Positions 1-12,420 of a stretch of DNA of 64,000 bases are shown here, piece by piece; positions within the stretch are counted from its first letter, which is position 1; every line of letters begins with the position of its first letter. The notes beneath the pieces are model-generated. The model was given only the letters and a program-made list of their open reading frames with translations, did not search any database and had not been told where the DNA came from. The position numbers were made by a program, and so were the translations under genes. This stretch comes from Linanthus parryae (Eukaryota > Streptophyta > Magnoliopsida > Ericales > Polemoniaceae), in NCBI GenBank assembly GCA_023055425.1, contig JALGPY010000002.1:137263927-137327926 (forward strand), read 5' to 3'.

Positions 1-1055
1 CCTGAAGGCAGAGATAGCTCGCACACGCCTATGGCCAACGCAGCAACCTTTGCTCCATTCCCAACGCGTAGATCTACCTCCCCTTTAGCCAATCTTTTAC
101 TTCTCTTTAGATCCTGCATATTTCGACAAATATGAGATCCACATCCAGTATCTAATACCCATGATGTAGAGACAGTTAAATTGACATCTACAACAAAAAT
201 ACCTGGTGGTGGTGGAATCACTATTCCAAGCCTCTTGTCCTCCAGATATTTTGGGCAGTTCCTCCTCCGGTGTCCAGGTTGACAACAGTAGTGACATTCA
301 CCCTTAGTCACGACCTTGGCAATCCCACCAACAGGCTTAAGGGCTTGTTCCTTGGACTTGGCAACTGACTTGCCTTTGCCCTTGGAGGAAGAGGCAAACT
401 TTTTGCCCTTTCCTTTATGCACCATCATAATGGCCTTGCCCTTTCCCTTGTTGATGCTCTGTTCAGCCGTCCTCAACATGTTGAGCAAATCTGGCAATGG
501 TTTAACGATCTCGTTCATGTTATAGTTCATAATGAACTGTCCATAACTCTCGGGCAACGATTGCAACACGAGATCGGTTGCCAACTCTTGGCCGACCGGG
601 AACCCAAGCCGGGCGAGATTCTCCAAGTACCCGATCATTCGGAGTACATGGGGTCCCACCGGGTTCCCTTCTGCCAGATGACATTTGAACAGTGCCTTTG
701 AGACCTCATACCTCTCTACCCTCGCCTGCTCTTGGAAGAGCTGCTTTAGATGTTCGATCATATCGACAGCATTCATGTTCTCATGTTGCTTCTGAAGCTC
801 AGAGGTCATGGTGCAAAGCATTAGGCAGGCCGCATCATTAGCGTCATCAACACGCTTTTGATACGCCTTTAAGGCAGCAGGTGTCTGATTCTCTGGACCT
901 TCTGGAACTTGCTCCTCTATTGCGTACAGTTTCTTCTCTTGCTTGAGAACAATTCTCAAGTTTCTGTACCAATCAAGAAAGTTGGTTCCAGAGAGCTTGT
1001 CCTTCTCAAGGACAGATCGTAGGGAATGTTGTGAACTCGATGAGTTGTTTGCCAT
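1..1055 (-). CDS. Copia gag-pol polyprotein, N-terminal part (runs off the window)
   Basis: Read on the minus strand, the frame is open without a stop from the ATG at 1055 to the window edge (about 351 codons). The protein starts MANNSSSSQHS and has a gag region with GTNFLDWYRNLR, typical of plant Ty1/Copia gag. A lysine-rich stretch follows, then a CCHC zinc knuckle (CHYCCQPGHRRRNC, about 298-258) and the start of the aspartic protease domain with WVLDTGCGSH near 153-124. Gag packages element RNA and the protease would process the polyprotein. Integrase, reverse transcriptase and RNase H must lie left of the window. The reading frame, leader, primer-binding site and LTR at 2732-4055 are colinear, so this is one element. 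No disabling change is visible in this part, but the rest cannot be judged. Confidence 0.9.
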   Translation of the reverse strand, partial: MANNSSSSQHSLRSVLEKDKLSGTNFLDWYRNLRIVLKQEKKLYAIEEQVPEGPENQTPAALKAYQKRVDDANDAACLMLCTMTSELQKQHENMNAVDMIEHLKQLFQEQARVERYEVSKALFKCHLAEGNPVGPHVLRMIGYLENLARLGFPVGQELATDLVLQSLPESYGQFIMNYNMNEIVKPLPDLLNMLRTAEQSINKGKGKAIMMVHKGKGKKFASSSKGKGKSVAKSKEQALKPVGGIAKVVTKGECHYCCQPGHRRRNCPKYLEDKRLGIVIPPPPGIFVVDVNLTVSTSWVLDTGCGSHICRNMQDLKRSKRLAKGEVDLRVGNGAKVAALAIGVCELSLPS

Positions 1056-2731
1056 TTGGAATTCTACAAAAGGAAAATACGCAAGTTTTAGTATTTGTGA
1101 ATTTTTGACTATATTTAATAATGGCTAGTTTATTAAATATAGCTCCCACTATTTTTCTACGGATTAATAACCCTCAAGATATTAATGCGGAAAATATCCT
1201 TATATTTTCTAGTGGGCCAAGATCCATCTTTTTCATCTCCTTATGAGCTTGCTTTGGCAGGTCACCCATAATTCGATTACTTCTTAGGTAGGAACGATTT
1301 CCAATTGCATCCCATATGCAACTCTTGGTTCAATCGGGCAAATAACTCCTTATTTATCCATCCATATGGATAATCCCAATTGATTACCTCTAGGTTTCTT
1401 AATCAAATTAATAGCCTAGTTGTGTTCAACCTCTTATCTAAACAATTGCACATTGTTACGTGCCATCGCATTCCATCATTATGAACCAAGTCGCCATGCT
1501 TTGGCACGCACGAACTTGATAAATAATGAGTGTTTAAATAACGAGAAGGCAAGAATCACAATATTTAAATTTTGAGGGATTTTCAATTTTAATTATTTTG
1601 TTGATCAATATCAACTAATCTATCTATTTGAGTTTGGGCTCAACTCCAAATAATAGATCCGGGTTGTCTAATTATCTTATTATCCTAATTGCATGCATCA
1701 TCCATACACCAACCACACAAATAATAAGACAATAAATAAACAACCACAAAACAGAAATTAAACGTGATGTGGATATGGCCTTTTCTAGACTAAGATAATT
1801 CCAAGCCAATGGAATTATCTATGAACCCTAAACAAACACATCTTCATGCGTCTTGATCTTTTGGTCCATCCTTCATAGTCATGTGGTGTGCTCCATGCTC
1901 CATGCTCCATGCTCCATCTTTTGTGGCTTCTTTGGCTTTGGGCTTCTTTTCTTCAATCTTGGCTAACAATCTACTTTATCTAGCACTAGCTAATATCTAT
2001 AAAATAAATCTCACAAGTTGAGAAAAAAAAATGGCACGCAGGCCATAAAACCCTAATTAATTATTACAATTAATTGATCAGCTCGCAGGCCGTAAAACCA
2101 AACCACAAAATTAAACATCCACATCAAACCACATCCTAAGGCCATATCCAATCACCATGCGAATTGCACATAAACAGTTAAAATCCAATTTTAACGCGCT
2201 TGGTCAATTTTAATTGATTTTAGGATTTCTAGGGTTAAAACGGTCCATGGGCCCAACAATCCAATTGCCCGGGCCCAAACAAAGTGAACCATAAGGCCCT
2301 AGGGCCGGCCCGGCCCAAAACCCGCAAGCTAGGCCCGCGGGTTAGGGCCGCCCGGCCCCTTAGGGCGCCAATCTTGGGCGGCAAGCAAGGGGGGGCGGTC
2401 CCCTAGGGGGGCCGAACCTCCTTGTGGAGGTTGTTTCCAAAACAACCTCCTTGCTTGGAGCCCAAGTTTGGTTGTTTCCTTGTTTTGGGAGAACTCCTTC
2501 TTCCCCAAGGATGCCCAAACCCTAGATCTAAGATCCTAAAATTTCTCAAACTCACCAATTCATGCATCCAATGCAATAATTGGGTCTTGTTGTGATTAAT
2601 TCTTTGACAAATTGCATCCAATGCTTGATTTGTCTTGTTTTACGCGATAAACAACAAATTAAGGTGTAAAACAACAAGAATGTAACACATAAACTACGTT
2701 TATGCTCTATGACCTGTGGCTCTGATACCAC
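1056..2731 (-). other. Untranslated leader of the left Copia element
   Basis: This stretch lies between the gag start and the primer-binding site and has no credible ORF. It matches, in reverse complement and at high similarity, the leader of the plus-strand copy at 58789-60420; for example, the block rich in GGCCC around 2270-2400 recurs near 59150-59230. A long leader of about 1.7 kb is unusual for Copia elements. AT-rich and very GC-rich blocks alternate. A CTCCATGCTCCATG short tandem repeat sits near 1890-1918. Confidence 0.75.
2718..2730 (-). promoter_or_regulatory. Primer-binding site (initiator tRNA-Met type) of the left Copia element
   Basis: The minus strand reads TGGTATCAGAGCC one base from the LTR boundary. 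This is the standard plant Copia primer-binding site, complementary to initiator methionine tRNA, and it primes minus-strand DNA synthesis. Confidence 0.9.
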
Positions 2732-4055
2732 TGTAGGGTTTTGATTCATGGATCGCGCAAACGGAAGCATAATCAAACAAACAACCATGCAAAACCCTCC
2801 AAGGATCACAAGTCTAGATGCATAACGATAGTGAAGGTAAGAAATCATAAACACACCTTTGGGTTCTCCTTGATGACTTCAAACGCGAATAGTGTCACGT
2901 TCTCTATAGTTGATCCACGCCTAGAGTTGATCCTAGATCTCCAATCTCCTTGGTGCTAGCGCGGAATGAGAGGAGGGTGAAGGAATCACGCAAAACGAGG
3001 CACAAAGAGGGGGTTCGGCCCTCTTGTGGCGTCGGGGACGAGGGGGCGGCGGCAAGGGGGCGGCGGCCTCCTTGTTGCTTGCTCTCTCTCTCCTTTGTTC
3101 TCTCCCACTCTTGTTATGTTCTCTTTAGAGCATAAGTTATGAGGAAGGAAGGAAGGAGGGTCCTTTATATAGTCCAACAACTCCTTGTTAACTACCTAAA
3201 GGACTTATTCTAGTCCTACTAGAATTCAATTTAGTCCCTTCCTTGCAAATTAGTCCCTACTAAGTTTGCAAGGGTTTGCAACTAATATGGAGCGGTTTCT
3301 AGCAAAACATCCATTCTAGCCAACTAATAGAATAGTCATCTAGACAACCTTGTACAAGTAATTGTCTCATCCCTTTGCCTCCATATCCGGATTGGACACG
3401 AGACATACAAGTCACACTCGTATATCCAATCCATAGTTTCTCGATCCATGGAATAGCCTTATTCGTGCAAATAACATCAATATCCCATATTGATTTATTT
3501 GAGTCTGGCCAGACATTCTATAAGCACTATCCTTCGAGTGGCCTAGGATATTTACTCCCGTTATGTGGGAGGGGCAAATCCTCTCTACGTCCACTACGAT
3601 CTCTAAGCTTGCTTCTCATTGTATCCAGTACACGCCTTTATAACTACCAAGTTACGGTGTAGCGTTTAACGCTACCAAGATCACAATGATCCACAACTAG
3701 AATATCTAGTGACTTCAAGTCTAAGGATGACAATACCATTGTGCCCGAGAAGCACTTGTGACTTAACATAACATGTATGTAGCCTTCTCGGTGATGGGTC
3801 AATCCAGTGCAACATTCCGTAATGCACACCTATGTGTTGGATCGTGATATCTCCATATCAATCCAACCCCATACTAGTCTATAGATGATTGTCCCATCTA
3901 ATCATTATACTTGACTAGGGATATTTAAGATAAACAACACGATTGTAAATCTAAGGACTTCATTATATTAAATATCCAATAAATAATAAATGAATTTTCT
4001 AGCCAATTACAAATTCATACTAAACTAGATTGCCTCTAGGGCATCTATTCCAACA
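2732..4055 (-). repeat. LTR of the left Copia element (5' LTR, minus strand)
   Basis: On the minus strand the repeat begins TGTTGGAATAGATGCC (4055) and ends AAAACCCTACA (2732), 1324 bp, with TG...CA termini and the primer-binding site right next to its inner end. A TATA box (CTATATAAA) lies on the minus strand at about 3172-3164. Two other LTRs of the family are present: 57231-58788 on plus and 62757 onward on minus. Compared with both, this copy lacks about 105-110 bp, which in the right-hand copy fall at about 63303-63415. Confidence 0.88.
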
Positions 4056-5416
4056 AGTCCCGTCTCATCTATTGTGCCCCACACTTTTGATTGCTGAATT
4101 TTCTTGTATGATCTCTAAATTCGTTGAGGACAATGAAGCATTCAATTGTTGGGGGTGTTATCTGTTTGCTAGCCAATTGTGTCTCGCATAGCCAGTTACA
4201 TGTCGTTTATGTTAGCTCGTATTTTGTGTAGAGTCAGTGATTTTTGTCATATTTTTATTTACATTTTCGTATTGTGTAGTGTAGATTTATACCCTTTGCA
4301 CTTTTAAATAATTGAGTCTACCCACCATAATAATTTAATTTGGTTTTGTGTCAATTGTTTTTTTGTGTGTCAAAGTATTGCATATAGAGTTAGGATATTG
4401 TGAAAAATACAAAAAAAAAATGAGAAAAAACTAAAAATTCATTACAAGTGTAAAATTAAAAATTTGAGAAAGGGAAATTGATGACCTTGAAACTGGAGAG
4501 TTTGGTGATTAAGTCCTTGCGAGTAGACATGAATGGATTTCCTGAGAATTTATGGAAGATTGTGAAAAGAATGACACGTTATGGCATATTAAGCTTCCTA
4601 TAGTGTGATGATTAGATCGAATTTCATAATAGCTGATTATTCTGTTTTCATGTGGAAACTTGTAGTCTCTTGTTGATCGGGGGTGGAAGTTCGTGTTAAG
4701 TAGGTCTTATGTGGTACGGTTGCCTCGGCCTAAGTGAAGTCGGGGGCTTACACCACCATCCTGTAGGGTGGTCACATGAGTAAATCGAAAAAGCCCACGC
4801 TTTCTGAGCTCTATTGCACAGTTGAAAAACAGAGGAGATATGTGAAAAAATATAGAAAAAAGGAATAAAGTGAAAGAAAGAAGGAGAAAACCTGATGTGC
4901 TTCCGTTCGCGCGGAAAATTTGGATTCCATCCAAGTGGAGCTTAGAGAGGAAAATCAGAGTCAAGCCTTACTTCACAGGAGGGGTGACTCCATTCACGGG
5001 GATAATTTTCATTCAAACTCAATCGAGGCTAAGAGGGTCTGAAAACCTCAAATGATTTGGGAAAGAAATGCTATAGTAGAATTTGATCAAAATTATACCC
5101 ATTGAAGTTTATGACGTGCTTGTGTATTGGTTTGAACAGGTGGAGGAAAGGCGACGCCTTAGTGAGCTGATACACAATCAATTTTCTTTCAAATCCTTTC
5201 TACTTGTTATGGAACTTCAAAAAGGATTAGTGAGAGCTTGATGATTTTGATTGAAGAGAGAGAGAGATTTCTTTGTCTTGCAAAAAGAAAGAAAGAAACG
5301 TGCTTTGTGAGTCTTGTTGTGATTCGTGTATCGTTTGTGTCTTGTCGGCTAGTAAACAGGTGAATACAGTAGATGAGACTTTGCTCGGGCTGCGCAAATG
5401 GTAAGTGTGGGGGTAT
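4056..5416. other. Non-coding sequence, probable 3' end of a decayed LTR retroelement
   Basis: No ORF with recognisable domains is present. The stretch ends in AAGTGTGGGGGTATTTGATTACC (from about 5400), which resembles the polypurine tract plus LTR start of plant Ty3 Athila/Tat-type elements. A second G-run in a similar setting (GTTGGGGGTG, near 4148) suggests two overlapping remnants. The family assignment is inference from style only. Confidence 0.3.
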
Positions 5417-7060
5417 TTGATTACCCCGTAAATGGAGATATATTATATTGATTATCTAACATTTTGCGTGATTCCCGATGTGTTTTGATAAGTATTTGGC
5501 CGGATAAGTAAAATATTTGCAAATAGAAGCTTTATGTGCATTATTGTAGAATCCGGGCATTTTTGCGATTACTTTAAGAAATCTAAAGGTAAAATATGAT
5601 CCCGGTATTTACTAGTGTTGTGTATCTCAGGTACCGAAGGATCGGGAGTTGATCTTAACAGAAAAAAGTAAAATAAATGAATAATTATAATAACAGGGAG
5701 CGGGAATGGTATAAAACAGGAGAGCCTGAGAGAGCGCAAGTATGTGTGTTCACATTCATCTCCAAATCATTGGAATGAGAACAAACTTTGGAAGACGACA
5801 AAAGCTTGGGAATGGCTAAGAAGAATGGAGAGAAGAAAAGTTAGAGGAGAAAAAATGACCAACCTTTACTATTTTGATGATATATTGAGTTCTACAAGGA
5901 TTGTTATAGTGAAACCTTTGGAAAATGAAAGTAGACTCAAAGAGCTTTGCAACGGTAGGTCACAGAGATCAATCGAAGGCCGAACGAGGAAGATATGGTC
6001 CATCAAAGAAGATGCATAAACGAAGAAGAGTTGCAAAGGCTGCTCTGTATCAGACTTCACTATTTGGGATGCTGCTGAAGCTAGAAAGGGAATTTTGGAT
6101 CAAGACGTATTCCATTATAAAGTAAACGTCAGGGGATTTCCAATATAACATAGGCCCAAACCTGATTCCGGAGGAGGGAGGAAAGGTCCGAGCAAAATCA
6201 CCTTATGAATATGTCTGAAAATTGTAAACTGGAAGGGCTGAAATGCAAATTCGGAAAAAGTACATAAAAACTCATGCCCAGACCTTGGGACACCAACTTT
6301 ACCCAAAAAGACAGAGTAGTCTGCTGGAGGAAGAGGGAGGAAGGCTTCCAAGCCATTGGAGAACGCTTGGAGCTCGTAATCATTCGTTTGATCGCTTCTT
6401 CTCTTGTTTTTCTTTGTTTTTGCTCATGATCACACAAACTCTTGCGATTGTGATCAGGAGTATGAGTTACTAAGTACTTTATATCGGGATTTCTCTATGG
6501 TATCTAGGATTTGAAGCCGTTTTGGCGAATTATGGATTTTGATTCATGTTTTAGTAACTCAAATTGATGATGAACTGTTTGCTATGTTTAATTCATGCTT
6601 TTATTCTATCTTGCTATTTTGAGACATTGTAGTAGGACGATCATAGGTGATATATCTTAGAGAAATCAATAAATTACCCGGATAGGTGAATAAAACACTT
6701 AGTTGCACCTAGGTTAGAGACATCAACCTAAATGACTGAGAACGTTGAGTAGATTATATGATCATAATGCATGTCGCCGGTATCATGAGAGACATCAATT
6801 TGGGTGTCATAGACATAGGTTTTGCTAGACAAATCAGTTGAGATTATAGCTGGTTTTGTAAAATATTCATCATCTATGTTTGAAAGACATAATTTGTTGG
6901 CAGTGCCTACCTAGTGATCCAACAGAAATATCGATGCTTGTTCCCCATCATAAACTCAATTTACTAGTTTACTATGTAATTTAAATTATTAGTTTAGAAA
7001 ATCAATCTCAAATATTTTCCCACACGGATTTAGTAGTACTAACTAATTTATAACAAGTCA
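5417..7060. other. Unassigned non-coding sequence, possibly a decayed LTR
   Basis: It follows the G-rich tract at about 5404-5412 and would be the LTR of the same remnant if that tract is a polypurine tract. No primer-binding site or second LTR copy was found, and no protein domain is visible in any frame. Short ORFs here show no family resemblance. Confidence 0.2.
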
Positions 7061-7313
7061 TTTAAGTTCGATAAACCCGGATCTTCCGGATATTATTGCA
7101 CACGACACCCTTACACATGCGGTTGAGACTTGTCAACCTCCTAGTCCCGTTAGCATAAGGCGCATATGAGAAGGACCCAGTCACACGATCCTTCGCATTT
7201 GCGTAGGCAAATAGTATGTTACGGTGCTTTATGGAGCACGAAGTATGCACACACGTCTCTAGTATGAGGCGCCACGTGGCTTATTGATGGTTTCACGAGT
7301 AAAGGGTATCTAC
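7061..7313 (-). repeat. Partial LTR of a minus-strand Ty3/Tat element
   Basis: On the minus strand the sequence starts TGTAGATACCC at 7313, directly after a polypurine tract (GCAAAAATGGGGCTAA, 7329-7314). LTR A, LTR B and LTR C also start with TGTAGAT. A CACGTG (G-box) core at 7274-7279 sits close to the LTR start, as in LTRs A and B. Beyond the first ~60 bp it has diverged strongly and its far end is not found, so the left limit is approximate. Confidence 0.5.
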
Positions 7314-7329
7314 ATTAGCCCCATTTTTG
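7314..7329 (-). other. Polypurine tract of the minus-strand Tat element
   Basis: The minus strand reads GCAAAAATGGGGCTAA directly before the TGTAGAT LTR start. The same arrangement (CAAAAGGGGGCTAA then TGTAGAT) occurs at 56405-56392. A polypurine tract primes plus-strand synthesis next to the 3' LTR. Confidence 0.6.
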
Positions 7330-8111
7330 CACTTGGAGATCCAGACGTGATCTTCGAGGAAAAAAAAACCTAGCCCCCAAGGGGCGGTTTGATTTGCAAG
7401 ATCTTAGGCGGTATTTTCGCCACCGTCAAACATCTAAGATACAGCGTACATATCAGCCTTATCTTTCATAAATGATTATCGGTTTCAAAACTAAACACAT
7501 CCACTCATATACCAGCAGAGCTGCTAGTGAAGTGGTTCTCGTTGCGTGCCGTTCTGTTAGGGCGTTTTACAAAGCGACGTTCCTTAGCCAATTTTTTTGA
7601 CACGCGTCCCTTCCAATTTATTGTCTCAATCGATTTAGTTTATGTCGATAAACGAGACTCCTTTATTGCTGTGATTAATTATTGTCAGTGTTATATCCTA
7701 GAAGGCCGGTCGTTCACACTTATGCTCCAATTACCATAACTGTTCGTTTCGATCCTGAGTGTTGAGAGTCCATATGCTCAAACAGCTTGGCTACAAAGGG
7801 GGCACCTGTAACCTCATTTTTTCATTCCAGGAGGTGTTTCATCTTTCTATTTTCCCTTCCTCCTCCTTTGAAGATGACCTTCTGGTGTGGATGCAATTAT
7901 CTAACGTTACTTATTTCTTTGGCAGATTCAAGAGGCGAAATCGCATTGGTTTTGTTTCTTGAATCTTCCAACGATGTGGTCGGCACCATGTTGATTTCCC
8001 GATTAAGGAATTAGATATCCTCCTCCACCAAGGAGATTGTGACAAAGATATTGGCGATGTTTGTAGACTCTTCGTCTCACCTCTTGAATTTACCAAAGTT
8101 AGGTTGCCTGC
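7330..8111 (-). other. 3' internal region of a minus-strand Tat element, truncated by LTR A
   Basis: This is bounded by the polypurine tract and by the start of plus-strand LTR A at 8112. No pol domains are present. The strand opposite to the element carries short broken ORFs (7527-8014) and a pyrimidine-rich stretch ending in TTTGGCAG near 7923 that resembles a splice acceptor. By position it corresponds to the region that carries an antisense gene in the other two Tat copies, but no protein similarity could be established. Confidence 0.4.
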
Positions 8112-8709
8112 TGTAGATACTGCTTTCCAGACAGACGGATCACCGCCACGTGGCAGCCATCCAGCACACCTAGTTGTGCTCCATCCACACCGGATCACCA
8201 CCCGTGCTGATCCCCGTGGGGGCTACGAGACAAGGCCCTCGCGCACCATAACACGGGACTTGTAGGGACTTAGTAGTTTGGAGGCTAGGGTAAGTTCTGT
8301 CGCGCGCATGCTACATCCAAGCTTGCGCGCGACCTCTGGTAACTGCCTGAGAGATCCTAGGTTTACGTGTCCTATCAATGCGGCTGATCTCATAACGGTC
8401 TCCGATACTTGCGGGCAGGTGCGTAACGGTTCCTATATACATGGTTGAACGTGCCATTGGGGGTCTATCTTTAAGCCGCCATTTATGGTGCATTAACCCC
8501 TCAAAGGTAACTTCCCCACTATATATATAGGATCGTTAGTTCTCCGTTGCGATATAAGAAATTGGTCCAGTACCATAGCTCACTGTCTCTCTCTCACAAG
8601 TAGTTACCGGTGCTTACTCTCTTCCTACACACACCTTACAATCCTTTGTGTTCTTATTCTCTACTCGAGGTTTATACTTGGATATATCATGAGGATTTCC
8701 TTTTACACA
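8112..8709 (+). repeat. LTR A (5' LTR) of a Ty3/Tat element
   Basis: The 598-bp repeat begins TGTAGATACTGCTTTCC and ends TTTTACACA, just before a primer-binding site and a gag gene. It aligns with LTR B (18788-19416) and LTR C (56391-55787, minus), which share termini and a CTATATATAGGATCG TATA region (here about 8519-8534). A CACGTG core lies at 8147-8152. The sequence immediately left is the interior of another Tat element in opposite orientation, so this copy is probably inserted into, or recombined with, that one. Confidence 0.85.
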
Positions 8710-8711
8710 TT

Positions 8712-8728
8712 TTGGTGAACCCGACGTG
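8712..8728 (+). promoter_or_regulatory. Primer-binding site of Tat element A
   Basis: TTGGTGAACCCGACGTG lies 2 nt after the LTR end and is identical to the sequence at the same position in element B (19419-19435). The identity of the priming tRNA was not determined. Confidence 0.75.
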
Positions 8729-8764
8729 CAGCATCCACCTTCAAAAACTACAAATCTGTTCATA

Positions 8765-11700
8765 ATGCCTTCGGACCAAGACATTCGTCATGGAGACCAA
8801 TCTCCCTCCCATGAGGAAACCTCAGGAGAGGAGAGGTTGCTCAACACCACTCCCAATACTCGGGCTCAAGTTGTCGTTGAGAGAGAGCCCTCTTTGGAGT
8901 CTCTCCAGGCTATGATACAAACCCAAGCCCGAGCCATGGAGGCTCAATCTGAGAATATTGCTCAGATAATGGCAATTCTGGGAAATGTGGCCCAGAACGT
9001 TGTCTCGGGGGCTTCTGCCCCATTGCTGCCAACTCCACTGCCCCCCGACAGGGACAGTGTCCACCTCAATAGGCACCTCGATGGTGCATGTCTCTGCTGC
9101 CCAGACTCCTCTCTCGGGTGGCCCGGCGAGCCAGACGCCACCTTTCTCACCAGGCTCGTCCCTGATGACGGCAGGGAACCCCGCCTCATATCCTGCATCA
9201 TCTCTCTATGCAAGTGGAGCCCTAGGAAGCCATGAGCCTCCACCTCCACCTTACAACCCCAGTATGCCCTACATTCTGGGCTTTGGGCCAACGGCTCCAT
9301 CCTATGGTGGAACACCTTCCAGCATTGCGGCCCTTGAACAAAGGATTGACAGTATCATCGCCAACCAGAGCTTTGCGGACACTGTCATTCCCAGGGTAGA
9401 TAATGCACCTCCCATTCCGCTGGATATCTACTTGATGCCGAGCCCTCTTGGGTACAAAGCGCCGAAATTGGAGAAGTTTAATGAAGTCAGCGGGAACGCC
9501 CACGAACACATGATGAGGTTCGTGGATATGATGGGCCCGCACGCGGATGATACTCGGTTGCTCATGCACGAATTTCCCAAATCTCTGGGAACCATTGCGT
9601 ACAAGTGATACAGAACCCTCGAAGCGGGATCTGTCCAGACATGGGAGGAAATGGTAAAGAAATTCTACACGAAGTTCTTCCAGGCGGACGAAAGGGTCAC
9701 AACCATTCACCTCTCTCGAATGTACCAAAAGTCTGACGAGGAAGGCGTCGCCTTCATCAAGAAATTCAGGGCCAGGACTTGGAATGCATCGACGAGGTCT
9801 CTGAAGGCCGTCTGGTCGAAATGTGCATGCAAGGCATGCGCGATGAGTATAAAGGTATGTTGATTTACTTGAGCATGCCTACTTTCTCAAAGTTGATTGA
9901 TTGTACCAGGAACGTTGGGCCACTGGTAGAAAGGATGAAGAATAGATACGGTAGTGAGCGCGTGCCGAAGAACCCCAGCTCTAAAGACGGAGGATTCAAA
10001 TGATCACGAGACGCCAATGTGCACGCGATATCCTCGCCCAGCAAGAAATGGCGGTTTGCAGCCCAAGAGCCGCCACCCCTGTCTATCTCGATCAGGGACG
10101 CCGTTGACCTTTGCAAGAAATGGCGACAAGAGCGAATCTTGCCGGCATTTGAACACAGACCTACAGGAGAACAATTTCGAGACCCGAAATGGTGCGAATT
10201 TCATAGGAAAATCTCCCATCCAACCAGGTAATGCAGGAAACTCAAGAGGATGGTGGATGTGCAGATAAGGGATGACCATTTAGTTGTTAACGAGTCAACA
10301 AAAGATGTTCGAGGCAACCCTTTGCCGCGACGAGAATCCACGGGGAAGGAAATCGCTATGATCTCGATTACAGACATGGTAGAAACGGTAGTCCATGTGG
10401 TTACGGAACTCTATCGGGATGGAGAATATGGCGAAGACTCTCACGCTGGGCAAATGAAGGACTCTATCAAATTCGCCAGGTTCTTTGATAAGATGAACTT
10501 TTTCAGAGGGCTGCAGACATGGGATGGTGAGAGCAATAATAGGGGTGGCAGAGAAGTACGGAGAGGAATTTGTCACCGCGAATGACGAAGCCGTCAGAGC
10601 TTTCAGACCACAAAGAGTAATCATGACGTTCGACGAGTCGGACAGAAGAGCTGGCATCAACTACCAAAGGCCACTGTATGTAACGGCCACGATCAACCAC
10701 GTAGAATTCAAAAGAGCCTTTGTTGATGGTGGATCTGCGGTAAATGTCATTCCCTTGAGCACCCTAGACATGGCAGGGGTTCCAGGGCATAACGTGGTCA
10801 AGAAGCCCTCATCCTTAACAGGGTTTGGAAGTGGCTCCATCATGACTGTGGGTTGGATCCGTTTGGGAATCCGAATTGGGAAGATAAATTGTTCCGCCAA
10901 ATTTCACGTTATCGAGGCCGAAACGACTTACTACATGGTTATCGGGCAAGCATGGATTCACCACTTTGACGTTGTACCCTCGACAGCTCACCAGGTGATG
11001 AAGGCCATGTGGAAAGAAAGGGTGGTCACGATACCCGCCTCGGTGAATCCTTTCAATCTGGAGGAGGCACACTTACCTGAAGCAGTGTGGTTTACGGAGA
11101 TGGAGGACAAGCCGCTTCCGGCCCCGTTTCGGCCAACTCCTTTGCCGAGATGGGAAGACATCCAGAATCAGTCACCGTTTGGAATGACAGTAACACGGGA
11201 GGAGTCTAAGGAAGAACAACCCGCGAGGGAGGATGCCCCTAAAATAGTCAGAAGCATCCAAACCTTGAAGAGGGACATTGAGTGCCATGAAGAACGAATG
11301 AGTAGCTTCTACCCCAAAAGTAGGAGGTTTTATTGCGTTAAGGGCGTCCCCAGGCAAATTTGTAAGCTATCAGGGGTTCCCAGAATAAGTAAGGGAGACC
11401 CGTTAGTCGAGGAAGTCAAAGAAACACCCGAGTGCATGGAAGACCACCCAACTCCACAAAAGCAGGAACTCAAGGAGGTATTCCTCTGCCCTGACGAGGA
11501 AAATCAAAGACCTGTCTTCCTGAGCGCAGACCTCAGCGATACAGAAGAATTGGTCCAGTTACTAAAAGAATACAAAGATGTGTTCGCATGGGATTATGAC
11601 GAAATGTCGGGGCTGGACCGAAGCATCACTATGCATCACCTGGATGTCATCCCAGGTTCAAAACCAGTCAAACAGAGCGCGAGGAATTTCTGTCCTGAAA

Positions 11701-12418
11701 TCAATGTCAAAATCAGGGAGGAAATGGTGAAACTGCTAAATGGCAAGTTCAAAGAACCCAACCATCATCCCACCTAGCTGGCAAACATATTCCCCGTGCT
11801 AAAGAAAAATGGAAGCCATTGTGCATGTGTGGATTTCCGAGATCTAAACAAATTCTGCCCAAAGGATGATTTCCCTTTGCCGAACGTGGATCTCTCTCCA
11901 ATGCAGGCCATGAGATGTTCAGCTTTATGGACGGATTCATTGGCTATAACCAGATTAAGATGGACCCTGAGGACGCGAAGAAGATGGCGTTCATAACACC
12001 ACTAGGGGTCTTAAATTACACGGTCATGCCCTTCGGTCTGAAGAACGCGGGAGCCACATACCAGCGCGCGATGATGGCACTATTTCACGATATGATGCAC
12101 CAAGAAGCTGAATTATATGTGGATGATCTAATGGTTAAGTTAGAGAAGAAAGAAGACCACTTGGAAAATCTAAGGAAAGTTTTTGATAGATGTCGCGCAT
12201 TTCAGCTAAAGATGAACCCTATGAAGTGTGCATCCGGGGTGACCTCTGGTAAGTTCCTAAGCTGTGTGATTCACATACATGGACTCGAGCCTGACCCCGC
12301 GAAGATCTCGGCAATCACCAATCTGCCAGCACCGCAATCTCAAACTGCACTAAAAGCATTTCTAGGAATGTTGTCTTACTTACGGAGGTTTATACCGGCA
12401 ATTACAGAATTAACCTCA
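8765..12418 (+). pseudogene. Tat unit A1: broken gag-protease-RT, truncated in the RT connection
   Basis: Translation starts at MPSDQDIRHG (ATG 8765). Gag is broken by frameshifts and stops (near 9000-9230, 9608, 9800-9860, 10003, 10231). A Tat-type gag retrotransposon domain is recognisable around 9420-9900 and a C/H-rich knuckle around 10190-10240. A long intact stretch (10524-11777) carries the protease motif AFVDGGSAVNVIPLSTL near 10718 and the start of reverse transcriptase. RT continues with a stop at 11775-11777, a frameshift near 11900 and YVDD near 12117. The unit ends at ITELTS with no RNase H or integrase, and the next base begins the gag ATG of unit A2. The paralogous unit A2 shows what is missing. 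Not functional as it stands. Confidence 0.85.
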
Positions 12419-12420
12419 TA

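Noticed and set aside
5744..6473. Short overlapping ORFs on both strands
   Set aside because: No domain or codon-use support; they lie in debris that resembles non-coding retroelement sequence.
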